This document shows, in pieces, positions 63,298 to 64,000 of a stretch of DNA of 64,000 nt; the stretch's first letter is position 1; each line of letters starts with the position of its first letter. The DNA is taken from positions 62,001 to 126,000 of the forward strand of contig JAUIDN010000002.1 in the NCBI GenBank assembly GCA_030428615.1, written 5' to 3'. The DNA comes from Alphaproteobacteria bacterium. Lineage in GTDB: Bacteria > Pseudomonadota > Alphaproteobacteria > Sphingomonadales > Emcibacteraceae. The position numbers and the translations under genes are program-made. The notes below the pieces were generated by a model. It was not told where the DNA came from. It ran no database searches and worked only from the letters and a program-made list of their open reading frames with translations.

Positions 63298-64000
63298 TTA
63301 GTAGATCACCCAGGCGCCGATAATGGCAAATATTGAGAACGCCACGGCAAGTGAAGAATTGATGAAGGTAATCCTGTTGAACTTGCCGCCCCTTTTTTTA
63401 TTACGAAGCTGTAATTTAAGGCTGGCCAGAGTTGCCCCGAGATACGCCAGTAAAATGCAAAATGTGGCAATCAGGATCATTATTTCAAAGGCCTTAAGCA
63501 GCCCTTTACTGCTATTAATCAGGATGACCAGCGTGGTAAGCGAACTAGATACCACCAATGCTGTGACGGGTGTTCCGTCCTTGTTTCGTTTCTTGAAAAA
63601 GGCCGGAAAGACTTTATCAACTGCACCCGCCATCGGAACGGTTCCCGTCAGAAGTATATTTGAATTCAGAGCGCCGCCAATCGCAATCAAGGCGCCAAAA
63701 CCGATAAATACCGACCCGGCATCACCAAAAATCATTTGCGCCGCGTCGGCAAATGGCGATGTTGAATTTTTGAGCGCGGCGGGTTCAATCAATGCCATAA
63801 CACCTGCTGTCGCAACCATATAAATTACTGCGGCTGTCAGTGTGCCAAGTATTAACGCTTTAGGTATTGTCACTTTCGGGTTTTCAACACTTTCAGACGG
63901 GACGGTCGCCGCTTCAATTCCAATGAATGAAAACATCACCAAAATCGTGATCCCCGAAATCATAACCGGGAGACTTTCATCGTTGGGGTTTTCCGCGGGA
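63298..64000 (-). CDS. APC-family permease, C-terminal part (cut by right edge)
   Basis: About 234 residues are visible. The frame stays open to the right edge (PAENPNDESLPV before the internal Met), so the true start is outside. The remaining part has about seven hydrophobic helices, with SFIGIEAATVPSESVENPKVTIPKA after a long helix, as in basic-amino-acid/polyamine antiporters of the APC family (ArcD/CadB-like). It is not a close copy of the two permeases near 17 kb. The substrate is unknown. Confidence 0.85.
   Translation of the reverse strand, partial: PAENPNDESLPVMISGITILVMFSFIGIEAATVPSESVENPKVTIPKALILGTLTAAVIYMVATAGVMALIEPAALKNSTSPFADAAQMIFGDAGSVFIGFGALIAIGGALNSNILLTGTVPMAGAVDKVFPAFFKKRNKDGTPVTALVVSSSLTTLVILINSSKGLLKAFEIMILIATFCILLAYLGATLASLKLQLRNKKRGGKFNRITFINSSLAVAFSIFAIIGAWVIY

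Overview
The window reads as a chromosomal segment of a marine-type alphaproteobacterium with moderate G+C (mid-40s percent by eye). The evidence is gene order and content typical of that class: membrane-anchored cytochrome c, prephenate dehydratase, NudC, 4.5S-type SRP RNA, dnaX, ybaB and recR in one run; a HIG1-domain protein in front of the PduO-type cobalamin adenosyltransferase; a PutA without a ribbon-helix-helix domain together with an Lrp-type regulator; and leucyl aminopeptidase followed by MarR and NlpC/P60 genes. No tRNA, rRNA, insertion sequence, integrase or CRISPR array was found.

Left part (0-25 kb). The window opens with the start of an alanyl-tRNA editing protein and a secreted esterase. 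HIG1, cobalamin adenosyltransferase, glutaryl-CoA dehydrogenase and a class III CoA-transferase form a compact plus-strand operon for glutarate/lysine-type catabolism. A cytoplasmic molybdopterin oxidoreductase of sulfite dehydrogenase type (SoeABC-like) lies between two related TonB-dependent-receptor-like barrels. Next come an exported M20 amidohydrolase, two tandem APC permeases, a GST, the aminopeptidase cluster, cytochrome c, prephenate dehydratase and NudC.

Middle (25-40 kb). SRP RNA, dnaX, ybaB and recR are followed by a GFA-family protein and moaA. A compact three-way-junction RNA in the moaA leader is a candidate molybdenum-cofactor riboswitch. Next is the most distinctive operon of the window: an exported flavin amine oxidase, an exported small cytochrome c and two exported RidA-family proteins, which together suggest periplasmic amine or amino-acid dehydrogenation with imine clean-up. 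A rhodanese-MtnA fusion, a methylthioadenosine phosphorylase and an O-acetylhomoserine sulfhydrylase-like enzyme then suggest sulfur salvage from methylthioadenosine through methanethiol.

Right part (40-64 kb). A sugar-type ABC ATPase at 39.8 kb is separated from its likely partners (binding protein and two permeases, 46.5-49.4 kb) by a mosaic stretch. That stretch holds an A+T-rich two-gene cassette whose larger protein carries a HEPN-like R-x6-H motif, a small PD-(D/E)XK-like protein, a histidine phosphatase, an 83-bp nested palindrome, a flavin-type oxidase, an HD-GYP protein and a phosphoribosyltransferase. A lipoprotein adenosine deaminase homologue, PutA, serine dehydratase, a 48-residue minus-strand small protein, an Lrp regulator and a 2Fe-2S ferredoxin follow. 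The window closes with a three-gene RND efflux operon and an APC permease cut by the right edge.
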